Origin: Saccoglossus kowalevskii
Taxonomy: Eukaryota > Hemichordata > Enteropneusta > Harrimaniidae
DNA: 58,883 bases
Reading direction: 5' to 3'
NCBI RefSeq assembly: GCF_000003605.2
Contig: NW_003106593.1
Location: 578,240 to 637,122 of the forward strand
Shown: one piece after another, positions 47,653 to 58,883 of the stretch
Numbering within the stretch: the stretch's first letter is position 1
Layout: each line of letters starts with the position of its first letter
The notes under the pieces: model-generated
The model's input: the letters and a program-made list of their open reading frames with translations, nothing else
The model's database searches: none
Told to the model about the DNA's origin: nothing
Made by a program: the position numbers and the translations under genes

Positions 47653-49015
47653 CAATTGTAATCAAAATAATATACTTTATACATATATATATATATCTAA
47701 ATTATTGACGTTAGAGTACTTATACTTTGATATCAATATGTGATTTTAAAACTTACTATGAAATTCTAGAAATATTGTCTTTACATTCGATGAATCGTTT
47801 TAAAAATGCTGGTGGAGATTTCTTTCTGCGACAATTGACAAAACTTCAGAGAAATTTCTTTATTAAAAACTTAAAAAACAAACAAGAAAGGGTAGACATG
47901 CTTATGAGATAGGGCAATATCAGTACAAACCAGGGTAAAACTTGAGATACTGATAAAAAACTGTTGCAATATGTTCGTGTATATATGCGCCATACAATAG
48001 GATTGTAATTTACGATACCCTAGCTATTCTAAATTTTAACAAAAGAACCATATTTCACAGTCTTATCATTACTGTCACCATAAACAATTTTTTTTTCATT
48101 CTGATACACATGGGTCATCGATCCATTGACTGCAGTTAGTAGAGTGGTAACAACCTATTAAAGTTAGAGTTCAGTTTAAAACTATTTTCATTCTTTTAAA
48201 AGCAGTATGTGTAGTTTAATACCAAAATAATTCTTGAAACATTCTATTTAATATTTTTGATGTTTCTGTCTGTATAGAACCATGTGTTGAAGTCCTTATA
48301 AAGTTTTCAGGTGGTAAAAATCAGGTTATTTTACTTCATTTATTTTTAGTTCAACATTGGCAAGTTTTTAGTAGTAATGTGGCAAACAGAGAACCTAAAA
48401 CTTGTTTATTTAAAAGAAGACTAGTTTACTTTGGTAAAAATGTCAAATTTCTTTTGATTTGTTGGTTTTCATAATTTTTAGAATCTACTGTAAAAAAAAA
48501 TGTATTTTTAAATTTTGACTTGCCATATTTAAATATACTTAGCTTTCATTATCTTGCCTCAGTGATGTCAAGCACCAAAAAAAATTTTTAAAAGATTTTA
48601 TTATTTTTTTCTAGAAAGTACTGTTTTGTTTTAGAGAGCAGTATCTCAGTCTGGTGCTACATGTAATTAAATTTTTTAAAACTTGAGAAACTTATCAACA
48701 AACCAACACAATCAATGATGTAGGACACACAGACGAAGTACCTGTTTGTTGTTAGGCAAGAATTTTATAAATTCTTTTTATTGACTTGCAAGTGTGTGCA
48801 TGTTGTCTAAATGTTGATGATGGTGCACTTTTTTTTGTAGCAATATCGAAAAAAAAAATGAAAAACATAACGACCATGTACATAATGAAATTCAGAATTT
48901 CATATATTTGAGAAACTGTTATTTATATGATTCAAATAATTGCATATTTATTTTGAATTTTTGAAAAACCAATAATGTTTGAATTTTCAAATAAATATAT
49001 CATAGATTCACAGTC
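47653..49015 (+). other. Probable PRDM1 3' UTR
   Basis: AT-rich sequence directly after the stop, with no open exon. The first convincing poly(A) signal is AATAAA at 48990-48995, followed by mixed T/G sequence. The true end may be elsewhere. Confidence 0.5.
48990..48995 (+). terminator. Candidate poly(A) signal AATAAA
   Basis: Canonical hexamer 1.3 kb after the PRDM1 stop, with GTTATGTTTACACTGATTGTGTG as a possible GU-rich element 30-60 bases on. Confidence 0.4.
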
Positions 49016-49147
49016 TGTACCGATTTTGTTATGTTTACACTGATTGTGTGAGAATTACCATTAATAAGTCAAAGTTGTGTTGATATAATTTAATTCCAAA
49101 TGGACAAAGATAAATTTTTATCAAAGTCATTGTTACTCTCTGCTTTA

Positions 49148-49371
49148 TTAACCCTTTGAGCACAATTTTTAATTTTTGGCAATTTCTACAAAATGATTTT
49201 ATACAGTCTCCCCCCCCCCACATGAAATATTGATGAAAACTGACAAACCTTTTGATCAAAAAATCAAGGCATTAACTGAAACTATGTGTATGGTTCAAAA
49301 TGATGATGAAATTCAGTGACAATTTTACAAAATGTGAAAATATTTTTAGGCGAGAAAAAACTCAAAGGGAA
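49148..49371 (-). mobile_element. MITE family F, copy 2
   Basis: 224 bp with ends TTAACCCTTTGAG and CTCAAAGGGA, which are inverted repeats of each other. The interior aligns, inverted, with 16388-16624. Confidence 0.75.
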
Positions 49372-51396
49372 TAAATACCTGTGTGAATTTCTCTGAAATT
49401 TGCAAAAAAAGGTGTTTTTCTTTTACAGTAAATTCCATTCAGTTTTTGCTCTGTTAGAAACTTGTATCTAATAGAAGCAAACATGAATAAAAAATTTCAT
49501 ACTGGAAAAATAAAATATGATAACCATATTTCGTTATCACATGCAGTACTAATTTACACTACCAATGTACAGTATTTGTTCTATAGAAAAACACAAAATA
49601 TTGCATGATCTGATTTTCCAAGTAGAAATATAGTGAATGGCAATTTGCTTTCGTCTCATGTTCTTCTTCACCCTCAGAACATAAATATTTTACAAAAAAA
49701 AATGTTGATGAAGTCTTGCAGACGTTTGGAAATTACATTTTGTATCAACAAGGGAATTTTAGAAGTATAAATAAAAATATGTGAAATCTTGCATTGAAAA
49801 TTTGCTAGAAAAAAATAGCACGTGTTAGCACATTGCATGCTGGGAATGTTTTATATCATTCATATTGACTATCAGTGGAGGCATATTATGGGATATCGCT
49901 GGAGTCATATTAGTGGAATAGTTTTATGCATACTGTGTCTGAGAAAAGACAGTTATCTAGTCATATGAGTGTGTCACCTGGTCAAAATAATCAGAGAAAA
50001 CTTGTAGTATTGGCAGGATTCAGAGTTGAGGAAGGGTTGATGGTGATATTCAAGTTTACGATAGTTCATTCCCAGTTTACAAAGATAACTGTGTGTTGCA
50101 GCTAGTACTAGAGGGCGATATTTTATTGGACTGGTATTCCTACCAACATGCAATGAAAAACAACATGTTTACATCTGATAAAAGGGCAGTGGCCATCATG
50201 CGTTCAAATGTATATACACGTGTTGTATACATCACTATGGACTTGTATCAAGAGTGAGCACTGCAATTCAGCGACGCCATCAAGTGGGGGAGATAGGGTT
50301 CTCCCTATCAGGGTGTAGAGTTTTTGATAATTTTAAGTTAAAATGGAACATTCTATGGCTTCCTTGGAGCCAAAATTACTATCAGACAGGTCACCGTTGA
50401 AGGCTGTGGCCACATGTGATCCCTGGTCAGTCAGAATTTTATGGTTGCCAGAGGATCTGCTCCCCAGGGTAAAGGGGTGCATAGCCATGGCATGAGGACG
50501 CAGCGCCCCTGTTCCCTTGTTTAAAAAAATCCTTTGTACAACAACCACAGCACTTTTTACATTGGGTGTTAGTGAAGGCTGAAACTAAGTCATGGCTTTC
50601 GGTGTAACTAGAGGCCTGTGACTGATTTCTCTCCCAACAATAGATTAAAATCATATAGGTTTCATTAGTTCATCACCAATATTTGTGGGCATCAGTAAGT
50701 CTATATAAACTGGTTAATTGGGTCACAAACCAAAAGTTATGATCATATCATATATTTATAAGAACCTCATCTCCTTTGAAGTAACTGCTGTCAAACTGGC
50801 CTCAGACACCCCCCTCCCCCAGACATCCAGTTTTCAAACTTCAATGAGAACTGCTCATATTTTTGTGGAAAAATTGAGAACATACAATTACAAGGAAATC
50901 TGTCCCACACCCAGAGAGTAGCAAATCCTGATGGGACACCAGGTGTAAATATTATGATCCCAGTCACTCTCAGCTTTAGTAGTATATCTCTTGAGAACTG
51001 AACCAATACTTAAATTGAAAATCTGATACAAAACTGTATTTCTGAAAACATTATTATGGGTGGAGTTCACTTGATTCAAATTAATACTAATGATTTGTAA
51101 TATCATGTAAGGCAGCGCCCTCTAGAGATAAATGAAAGAAATTAGTTAATGAGTAGTAGAGTGGACAAACTAAAAACACAAGGTAGGAGGATGATGGAAT
51201 CAACTACTATGTTGTAGGGGTGTTTTACCTACACAAAGTAGGGTGGGATATACCACTATGTGATGAGGATGATTGTACATTGTCTATATGATAGAAGATG
51301 AGATGCATATTTGTAAGGCTCTCTTTCAATTATACAGTAAAGTTCTAATGCAGAGAAACTTTAAACTCTAGCTTCAGTACAACACACTCAAAATTG
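49372..51396. other. Intergenic stretch
   Basis: A degenerate MITE family C copy lies at 50166-50290. No coding exon recognised. The minus-strand frames at 50333-50654 have no domain. Confidence 0.45.
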
Positions 51397-51870
51397 AATC
51401 ACAGGGAGCCCAGGAACTATAATGTGTCAACAACCAATCATAAGAATGATTGCGAACACACTGAGTTTACGACTCGGTTAGCCTCGCTCAATTGGTTCGT
51501 AACCAGTCTTGGGATTGGTTCTTGACAAATTCTGAACAGGCCATGCCTCCAACTGTGCCGTGCGTTCAGGCCAACCGTTAATTATTCATAAACGGAGTCA
51601 ATTTGTGTAGTTTTCCAGATTTATTCTGCAGATATCGGTAAATTATAGGTAAGGCTTTGGCAAAATTTGAAAGAGCAACTAATATTCTTTAACCTGGTAT
51701 TTTTTATAGATTTTATTTTTCATTCTGTTTGTTTGTTTTTTCCAGTTTAAAAAATATGAGCTCGCTGGAGCCTTCATTCCTTGTTTATTTCTTACACAAG
51801 ATACCAGACGATACACCCCGCTCATAGGGACTGCATACAGTTGATTATAGTTCCTGGGCTCCCTGTGATT
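51397..51870. mobile_element. 474-bp element with 27-bp perfect inverted ends
   Basis: AATCACAGGGAGCCCAGGAA and seven more bases (51397-51423) is the exact reverse complement of 51844-51870. The interior has CpG-bearing, non-AT sequence (51470-51560) unlike the flanks. No frame long enough for a transposase. Non-autonomous DNA transposon is the simplest reading. Only one copy is in the window. Confidence 0.75.
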
Positions 51871-52821
51871 GGATCAACAATACCTACTTAATTGAAAGCA
51901 GCTAAATAACTGCAAATGCAAATGTACATGTTATTTCTTCAATGATACATTGTCTTTATTTGGCTTTACATCCATTCAAACAGGCATTAAATGTGTCTTT
52001 GTAAATTTGTACAATGAACCAGTACTACTGAGCCAAAATGACATTTCTGCTATCAAACGAAAACACATGGGTTAAAATGATAGCATGGCCGGGCTATATA
52101 CACATGCAAACAATGCCTAGACAGAACAAAAAAATGATTTATACCGATAACGACAAAATTTACATTTGCAAAGCAAAATAAATTTTCAAACTAACTTTCT
52201 CAAGAGCACTATCCAAACAAGGTATAGTATGCAAATTAGCTAATTGATATGTACAAACTGATGACAGTTCTCCACAGAAACAACAAGCACATACAAAGTT
52301 TCAATGCATTAGGACAAAGTGCCACAAAAATACACAAAGAACATAGTGAAACATGCTTCCTGTTATGCAAATTAGCTAATTAGCATTTGTGTAAACAGTT
52401 GCAAAGAGACACAATGAAATTGGTAAAATTAATATGCGAGGATTTGTACCAAAATCTAATCAGAAGTTCATCATAAAGTACTTGTGAACCAAATTGCATT
52501 CCAATCTACCAAGAGGTCCTTGAGATATTGGTCGACATCCATCCGTCCACGCAGACTTATTGCTCGCTAGTTCTATACACTAATATTTGAGTACATGTCC
52601 TGCATACATGTCACTTTTCAATGTAACTTTTTAATTCTAAAAATAAAAAGCATACAGTGAATGGCTAAAACTTTGGGGTGTTACAAAAGTTTTATAAATA
52701 TGAATTTTTGACTGTTAGAATTCCAATTGACCAATTCAGAAATTGTTAGTTTTACCGGTAATTAATATTAATGAGTTTGATCAACATTATCCAATCATCA
52801 AGCACTTCATTTTGAATTAAG
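51871..52821. other. Intergenic stretch, possibly SINE or repeat derived
   Basis: The block TGCAAATTAGCTAATT occurs twice, at about 52230 and 52366. The segment to about 52575, ending GTCCACGCAGACTTATTGCT, reads like a dispersed repeat, but no second copy is in the window. Confidence 0.35.
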
Positions 52822-52930
52822 TTAAAGGGCAGCAGTCGTCGCGCCGCGTCCTGTTCTATACAGGACTCATAGCATTGTATACAATGCATGTAAAATACAT
52901 TGTTTATTGCGACGACCACCGCGCTTTAAA
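52822..52930. mobile_element. MITE family C copy
   Basis: Opens GTTAAAGGGCAGCAGTCGTC and ends GACGACCACCGCGCTTTAAA, matching both ends of 11716-11850. 109 bp. Confidence 0.75.
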
Positions 52931-54199
52931 TGCGAGTAATATTAAATTGTTAAATGTATCTTGAGGGAAGCAAGTCATTGTCAAAAGACAGGTCAAAGGT
53001 TAACTAACCGCTATTAAATTCTGTACTGGCAGTGTTCATCCAATAAGGCATTTGATTGGTCAAATTGTTTTCATTTGAAATTTATAAATATTTTATGTAA
53101 GAAAAGCAATGCTTTCTTGAAATGCATAGTACTTTGGCACAACAAACCTGTTCTGTTCATCTTTATAAATATTTACAAATTTCAATAGCAGATAAATCTA
53201 ACCAGCCATTCAACATTTGCAGGGTAACCATTGGAAAAACATTACAATGTCTTGTTTCAGTTTGAATTGTGAAATTTATAAAATTTATAAAAATGAAGAG
53301 AAGAAGTTTGTAGTGCTGATAGTGCTGCTTTCTGCCATTCACTGTATAATCTACCATCTATCACCAACACACACAATTCACTATTACCGGTACCAAGGAT
53401 TTATAAGATAACAGTATATAACTCTAATGTACGATGTTATGCAATAAAGATCTCACAAGAAGCATACTCTTGTGATTTGTGATTACATTCTTTGCCATTA
53501 ATTGAACATATAGTTCTAACCAATAACTTCACAGAGCACAGTGGATACTTGTTGCAGTTACATGAATAGAAATCAGACAGATTTATCGCTTTATTCAAAA
53601 ACTCATAGTCAAGGACACTACAAAAAATGGTCTGCAATGAACACACACCAGTTCTTTCACAGATTATTTTTTTCTCCATAGACCATATAATAGTGTAGGA
53701 TCTATGGTTTCTCTTAAGATTTTGTCATTACCAGTACCTTGTATGTGATCTTTCTAGCCTTTCAAAAAAATCATTGTCAGGGGTCAACCATTTTAAATCA
53801 TGGGGGTGGCTGGAAGAGTGTGTGACCAGTACAATTGTTTTTTTTAGTGGTGTCTTATCTGTACATTTTTATTTTCTTGAATTTGCTAACTGATTTTTCC
53901 TGCAAGACTTGCATGCTTATTTGTCTCTCGGTGTCTAACTTACATTCCCCCCCCCCCGCCGTAATTTCAAATTAACCGCCCCTATTACCAATGAAATTAT
54001 TTTCTCTATTTCTGATAACAAATTCTATGATGTCATACTTTACCCATAATTCTTTGCTGAATAATCAAGATGGCAGACTAAATAAATTGATGAAAAGTTG
54101 AATATCTAGAGAATAAAAAGTGATATAAAAAAACTGTAAATTGCATGTTCTTACATTTGCCAAGCTCTTTTTAATATGGGAGTATGTAGTTAGCCTTGA
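52931..54199. other. Intergenic stretch
   Basis: AT-rich with a C-run near 53948. No coding exon recognised. Confidence 0.45.
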
Positions 54200-54716
54200 C
54201 TTCTCCTTTAAATCTGTCGACTAGCGTGCGCGTTCTGTGGTTGAAACACTGAAAGTACAAATACTTGGTGTTGGAGTGAGAAATGTGAAAGAAAAGTTTG
54301 ATAAATCGTACAGATTTGGATTTTAACTTTCGTTGAACCAGGGTGAACTTACTAGTGTATTTTTAAAACCTTGTAAAAAGAGGGCGCCCTTCATACAATA
54401 ACCATCGACACGATCGACACTTCTACTTGGGGCGATAGGAAACTAAAAAAAAAAGTGGAAAAACAGCCTCAATAACTTGCGTTCCATCGTCACACACAAC
54501 ACCAGCAAATTATGTCTTCGATTCACGATGTATGGGGACGACTCGCGTTAACGCCAAGGTGACGTACACGAAAAAGCCGCCACGACCAAGTTATGCTTAC
54601 TCGTAACCTTGTAACCCTTGACCGGAATGAAAACGAGGCCAGTAAATATATAGAAAGAGTGTTTTGTTGCAAAGAATTCCGAGCAGTTTTCCCGTTATTT
54701 AGGCTTGATCGGTTGG
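54200..54716 (+). promoter_or_regulatory. Candidate promoter and 5' UTR exon of the zinc-finger gene
   Basis: CpG-bearing sequence rises here above the AT-rich flanks (for example 54226-54236, 54385-54425, 54530-54610). A donor, TTGG|GTAAGG at 54717, could end a non-coding first exon that joins the acceptor at 56205. This explains why the ATG of the next exon lies 19 bases inside it. No transcript evidence. Confidence 0.4.
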
Positions 54717-56205
54717 GTAAGGAATCGTGGTTTGTTTTTTAAAATGTTATTTATAATATATGGAGTATTGATAGTCGCCACTATCGCAGCTCTGTCGAAT
54801 ACATTGACAGTTTTGAATTGTCAAACCATCCTCTACAATGACAAGTGCATGAGTTTTTCGCTCGATTTACGAAAATTGTAGCCCCTGGCATCGACCGACC
54901 ACTTCCAACCCGACCACGGACGTTGTGCATGAGGTTTTATTGTTAATCCGATATAATTAAAACACGGTCCACGTCTTTCAGTCGTTTAGTGTCGACGTTG
55001 GATCTTGCATTACACACAGAGGACGTTGACAAAGATAATTTTCCTCCCGACATTATTACCGTATTTCCCGTATTAAAAGCGCATGCGCCTACGCATCTAA
55101 AGTATCACTACAATGTTTATCTTGTATGCTTTAACAATGGCCGTTCCACGCCACCCCCTGGCACAAATTTTGTGTAATGCAAATTTAAAAAAAAAATCTG
55201 TATTTGTTTTAGTATTTAACTCTATTTGACATGGCATATTTTACTCTGATCGGTTGTAATTATAATTTAATCCATCAGCTCTGCAAACTCATGAATATTT
55301 ATAGAGGTTGCTAGCAATAATTTTGCCACATCCACAGACCCCCAGGCATACAGATAAAGTTGCAAATTAAATTAACTTCATCGGCTGTGTTGTTGATTTC
55401 GACGTTGTGTCCAACTGTTTCAAGCAGTTACATTTTGACAAGCATGTTATTATTTTTAGAACTTGCATGTTTGAAACACTGATATTTGCCAAATGTGCAA
55501 GTCAAAAATGCTGTCTGTTTCTAGTGTGGCCAATCGTGTACTACATTTTAGATGCATTTTTTATTCTCATTCTTCCCAAATTGATGTTACCCTCAGAAGA
55601 CCAACTTGTTACAGTAGGTTGTAATGCATACATTTCCTGATCATGTGTCAAGCTGGTACCAAGCATGTTTGGTTTTGGTATAAAATCAGGAGAGTTAGAT
55701 TTGGTGCACCCAGTGACTTAATTGAAAGATAATCTGACTGATGGGATATCGTCAATTCAAACCTGCGTTAGGCCAACGTTGTGCCATCATCTAATAAGCT
55801 CTTAGTCTTGTAAATTGTTAGCTGTAGAATAATATTCATGAAATGGGATAGGATGCAGAATTGCAAATACTGTATCATAAATCATGCAGATACTGTCACA
55901 CCAATACTGCAACAGATGTATAATACTGTAAAATACTTTATTTTCGCTTGGAATGATTTTTGCTATTTTTGCTAAAGGAATGATTTAGTAAAAATAAAAT
56001 CCAGCGAATATACCTTTTTTCCTATATCTTACATTCAACTCGTGAAAATAAGTTCCATACAAAACACCTAAAAAGTTTTTGCAGCGAAAATTAATTCCAG
56101 CTAAAATGAAGTATTTTACAGTAATAACTTTTACCTCATGCATTTGTTGTATCAAGGATATCTTCCAATTAGTACTCACTTGTGTTTTTATTTACTTAGT
56201 TTCAG
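54717..56205 (+). other. Probable 5' intron of the zinc-finger gene
   Basis: Ends ACTTAGTTTCAG at 56205. Includes a MITE family B copy (55924-56123) and a CpG-bearing patch to about 55100 with a family G-like fragment (CCGTATTAAAAGCGCATGCG). Confidence 0.4.
55924..56123. mobile_element. MITE family B copy
   Basis: TACTGTAAAATACTTTATTT to AAGTATTTTACAGTA, 200 bp, 80 bases upstream of the RING exon acceptor. Confidence 0.8.
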
Positions 56206-56360
56206 ATCGGTGTTGAAACTCGATATGGACGCATGTCCTGTATGCAACAGTCCAGCGACATTGAGAGGGAAAAACAGATTAATTCTTGATGTTTGTAAAC
56301 ATTTTATTTGTGTGTCATGTTTGATCAGATCACCAGAGGAGTGCAAGATATGTACAGCAG
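56206..56360 (+). CDS. Zinc-finger gene, exon encoding an N-terminal RING-type finger
   Basis: Acceptor TTAGTTTCAG ends at 56205. The first ATG at 56225 follows 19 bases of probable 5' UTR. The donor GCAG|GTAATT begins at 56361, leaving phase 1. The 45 codons place Cys4, Cys7, Cys24, His26, Cys29, Cys32, Cys40 and Cys43: C-x2-C-x16-C-x-H-x2-C-x2-C-x7-C-x2-C. That is the C3HC4 RING order with a short last loop. RING fingers usually bind E2 enzymes for ubiquitin transfer, but a short form may serve only protein contact. The G left at the donor joins AA of the next exon to give Glu, keeping the frame. Confidence 0.8.
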
Positions 56361-56678
56361 GTAATTGGAGTATGATGAGAATAAAATATTAAACTTTCTC
56401 AAACTGAGCATTTCACTATGGGAGAGCATTTTCTATGGAATATAATAGGAAAATATTGGAAACTCACTTGATACTATAATTTTTGCATACATTAATTTTT
56501 ATAATTTGTTAAATTTATGGCATTTTATGGATCAAAACTTTGCATCACTGACTTTACTAAAATATTAGAAGCAGTATTTTGAGATATTTAGAATCTCAAG
56601 AGGAATTACTAATAATAATGTAGTGGTGATATTAAATTTATACTGAGAAGTTATGATTTATATTTCGTATCATTTCAG
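56361..56678 (+). other. Intron of the zinc-finger gene
   Basis: 318 bp, GTAATT to ATTTCAG, AT-rich, nothing else recognised. Reading on from the RING exon meets a stop after ten codons. Confidence 0.8.
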
Positions 56679-58726
56679 AATGGGATTTGCATAAAAAGAC
56701 CACTTGTCTTGAGAGCTGTAGCACTGGAGGTACTACCAGTTTTATTTCTGCTAAAGAGTTTGATCGGAAAGACTTTGATCGAAAAGACTTTAATCTGAAA
56801 GATTTTGATCGAAAACCAATGAATGATAAAACAGCCATGTCTGAGAAGGTTTCCCAAACGTGCTCCAGGGATGAGAGATTGCCGGAGTCTGCAGAAGAAT
56901 GCCTTACTGATGTTAAAAAGGAAGAAACTGTCGTGTCCGAGAAGGTATCTGTGACAGATGACAGAAACGGGAAAACATCTGAGGAGTTCCACCCAACCGA
57001 TGTAGGAGATGAGAGAATAATAGCAAAGAGAACTAGAAGACGTAAACCGATACACGTGCATAAGATAATAGAAAAAAAAGGGAGTTACTATGACGATGAC
57101 AGTGATGAAGAATTCTTTACTAATGAAGATGATAGAGAATTCGCATCCAACTCTGAGGACACATCAGAGCACATCAAAATGACCCTGAAAACAAAACAAA
57201 CGTCTGACGGTTATAATTCAGAGCCTGAAGGTTTTAATCCTGATTCAGAAGAAGTGCCAGATGAGGAAAAGGATTATGGGAAGGATGGTGAGGAATGTCC
57301 AAGAATAATTAAACCACCGAAAATTAGAATAACCCTAAAACTTAATAAAACAAACTCTAGAAAAAGAAAAGCTCATTCCGGTGATGATGAGGTTGGAGGT
57401 ATCGTAGACAGTGGTACAGATGCAACTAAAGCAATTATTCCCAAAAAACGTGGTCGGCCACGAGTACCAGATTCCATGAAGAAAAAGAAACCGCAAACAG
57501 TTGTGAAAAGACATTTCTGTGACGTCTGTGGGAAAGGTTACCCTGCTCCAAGTAGGCTGGAAAATCATAAAAGAATTCATACTGGTGAGCGACCATTCCC
57601 ATGTGACAAGTGTGAAAAGAGGTTTCCTGATAAGCGAAAATTAGCCATTCATCAGGGAACCCATTCTACAGTTAAGCGCTTTAAGTGTGATGTGTGTGGT
57701 AAAGGTTTAAAGAGTAAATATGCCCTCACATACCATGTGTCAATTGTGCATGAGGGAAAAAGACCGTTTCCATGTCCTCAGTGTGAACAGTCGTTTGGAC
57801 AGTTGGGGAATCTGAGCTACCATGTTAAAGTGAAGCATGATGGGCAACGTGAATGCTGGAAGTGTGGAGTATTTTTTACACAGGAAGAAATCAATGACCA
57901 TCGCAAAGGCTGTTTGCAACCGCCGAAGAAGCATAAATGTCAAGAATGCAATAAACTTTTTAAGACTATCCGAGATTTGGCCAGGCATTTTCGAGTTCAT
58001 AGTGGTGAGAAACCGTACATATGCGAGATATGTGGCAAGGGTTTCGCACAGACAATTGGCTTGCGAACTCATCAGAATTTCCACAATAACTTCAGACCGT
58101 TCAAGTGTCCATACTGTCCTAAGACTTTCTGTGCAGGATCCAACTTGACAGAGCACAAGCGACTGCACACTGGTGAAAAACCATACCAATGTGAGTACTG
58201 TGGAAAAACGTTCTCATCTTTAAATAATATGAAAAAGCACATGAAAGTTCATTTCAAGAACACCGGGGCAATGGCAATGCAAAAGATGCACTTAAAGGAG
58301 GAGAATGCTAAACTGCAAGCGAGTGTCGACCAAGTGATGAAAGAGCCACTGGAACCACCGAAAGTATCTCCTGACACGCTCGCCGTGCAGGCAAGCGTTA
58401 CTAAACCACCACCTTCCAATAGTGACACACCAGTTGAACCAGAAATACCACAATCCAATCCAGTACTGGATATCCCAGTAACGTCAAGTACTGACACCAG
58501 GTATATGAACTCTCCACACTTCACCGCTACAGAGGCTGCCATGCACTATTATAACCAGGCGCAACCGTCAATGGGAACAGCACCCTCAACCATACCATCG
58601 GTCGGTACCCAAGGATTCCCGTCTCAAAGCGGTTATCATTATAGCGCGTTGGAAAATGAGGCACTCTTGGCGTTGATGCAGAGTGCACAGTATGCAGCAC
58701 CTGAACATGTATACCCTAAAAAATAA
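56679..58726 (+). CDS. Zinc-finger gene, last exon: AT-hook and nine zinc fingers
   Basis: Completes a 727-residue model with the RING exon. The first part is charged and disordered, with four DRKDF-like repeats (residues 72-92), an acidic Asp/Glu region (about 184-240) and an AT-hook core RGRPR (303-307) flanked by lysines. Fingers follow at 325-346, 352-374, 380-403, 409-432, 438-457, 464-486, 492-514, 520-542 and 548-570. Finger 5 is irregular (C-x2-C with a final H-x4-C, so C2HC), and fingers 3 and 4 have H-x4-H or long tails. The tail is Pro/Ser/Thr-rich and ends PEHVYPKK before TAA at 58724-58726. A nuclear DNA-binding protein is the safe call; I do not recognise a named orthologue. The C-terminal codons begin the downstream tandem array. 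Confidence 0.9.
56757..56816 (+). repeat. 15-bp in-frame tandem repeat coding DRKDF
   Basis: GATCG(A/G)AAAGACTTT-type units occur four times with a NLKDF variant third, giving a charged aromatic pentapeptide array inside the zinc-finger protein. Confidence 0.85.
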
Positions 58727-58883
58727 TGTGGATATATGTAGGACCTGAACATGGATATATTGGGGGACCTGAACATGTATATCCTAGTAAATAACATGGA
58801 TATATTGCTGGACCTGAACATGCATATCCTAAAAAGAATAACAAGGATATATTGCTGGACCTGAATATGCATATCTTAAAAAA
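58697..58883. repeat. Tandem array seeded by the gene's 3' end and stop codon
   Basis: The unit GGACCTGAACATGTATATCC plus TA(A/G)(A/T)AAATAA and GGATATATTGCT is repeated: 58697-58740 (44 bp, coding end plus stop), 58741-58764 (24 bp, deleted), 58765-58809 (45 bp), 58810-58856 (47 bp) and 58857 to the window edge. The first unit carries the real stop TAA at 58724. Confidence 0.92.

Noticed and set aside
57837-58148. Second open frame within the zinc-finger exon
   Set aside because: It is an out-of-frame shadow of the C2H2 array, caused by the repeated finger sequence.

Overview
This window is animal nuclear DNA. Two protein-coding genes with GT-AG introns occupy the right half, and most of the rest is AT-rich, non-coding sequence full of small palindromic transposons (MITEs). 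Low gene density, kilobase introns, a degraded LINE fragment and the divergence of the PRDM1 protein from vertebrate PRDM1 all suggest an invertebrate metazoan, perhaps a marine deuterostome or lophotrochozoan. I cannot name the species. A run of N at 15258-15546 shows this is a draft assembly.

Layout. About 1-12000: no gene I can support, but this stretch keeps many more CpG dinucleotides than the next 30 kb. It holds a LINE remnant (502-813), several MITEs, a perfect 14-bp hairpin (3373-3406) and two promoter-like spots that each end in a good splice donor (5643 and 8175). About 12000-32000: AT-rich, repeat-dense, with four or more MITE families and a minisatellite of roughly 113-164 bp units (19135-20110). 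32300-47652: an orthologue of PRDM1 (Blimp-1) on the + strand. Four coding exons are clear (35728-35919, 38072-38191, 39489-39741, 45950-47652), and a tiny first coding exon near 32468-32473 is possible. Reading phases join cleanly into 748 residues from the ATG at 35749: a PR/SET domain, a Ser/Pro-rich linker, four C2H2 fingers and an acidic tail. The fifth finger known in vertebrate PRDM1 is absent. 47653-54200: 3' UTR and an intergenic region with further MITEs. 54200-58726: a second zinc-finger gene on the + strand, with a CpG-containing promoter-like region, an exon encoding a short C3HC4 RING finger (56206-56360), and a large last exon (56679-58726) carrying an AT-hook and nine zinc fingers. 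The window ends inside a tandem array (58697-58883) whose first unit is the end of this gene, stop codon included.

Both genes encode DNA-binding nuclear regulators and lie head to tail about 8.5 kb apart. Nothing shows that they work together. PRDM1 is known in other animals as a transcriptional repressor that often represses its own gene, and a consensus Blimp-1 site inside a palindrome (26876-26885) lies upstream. I found no convincing new multi-gene system. The most notable points are the four-finger PRDM1, the RING plus AT-hook plus nine-finger architecture, the stop-codon tandem array, possible alternative first exons, and the dense foldback-element landscape.
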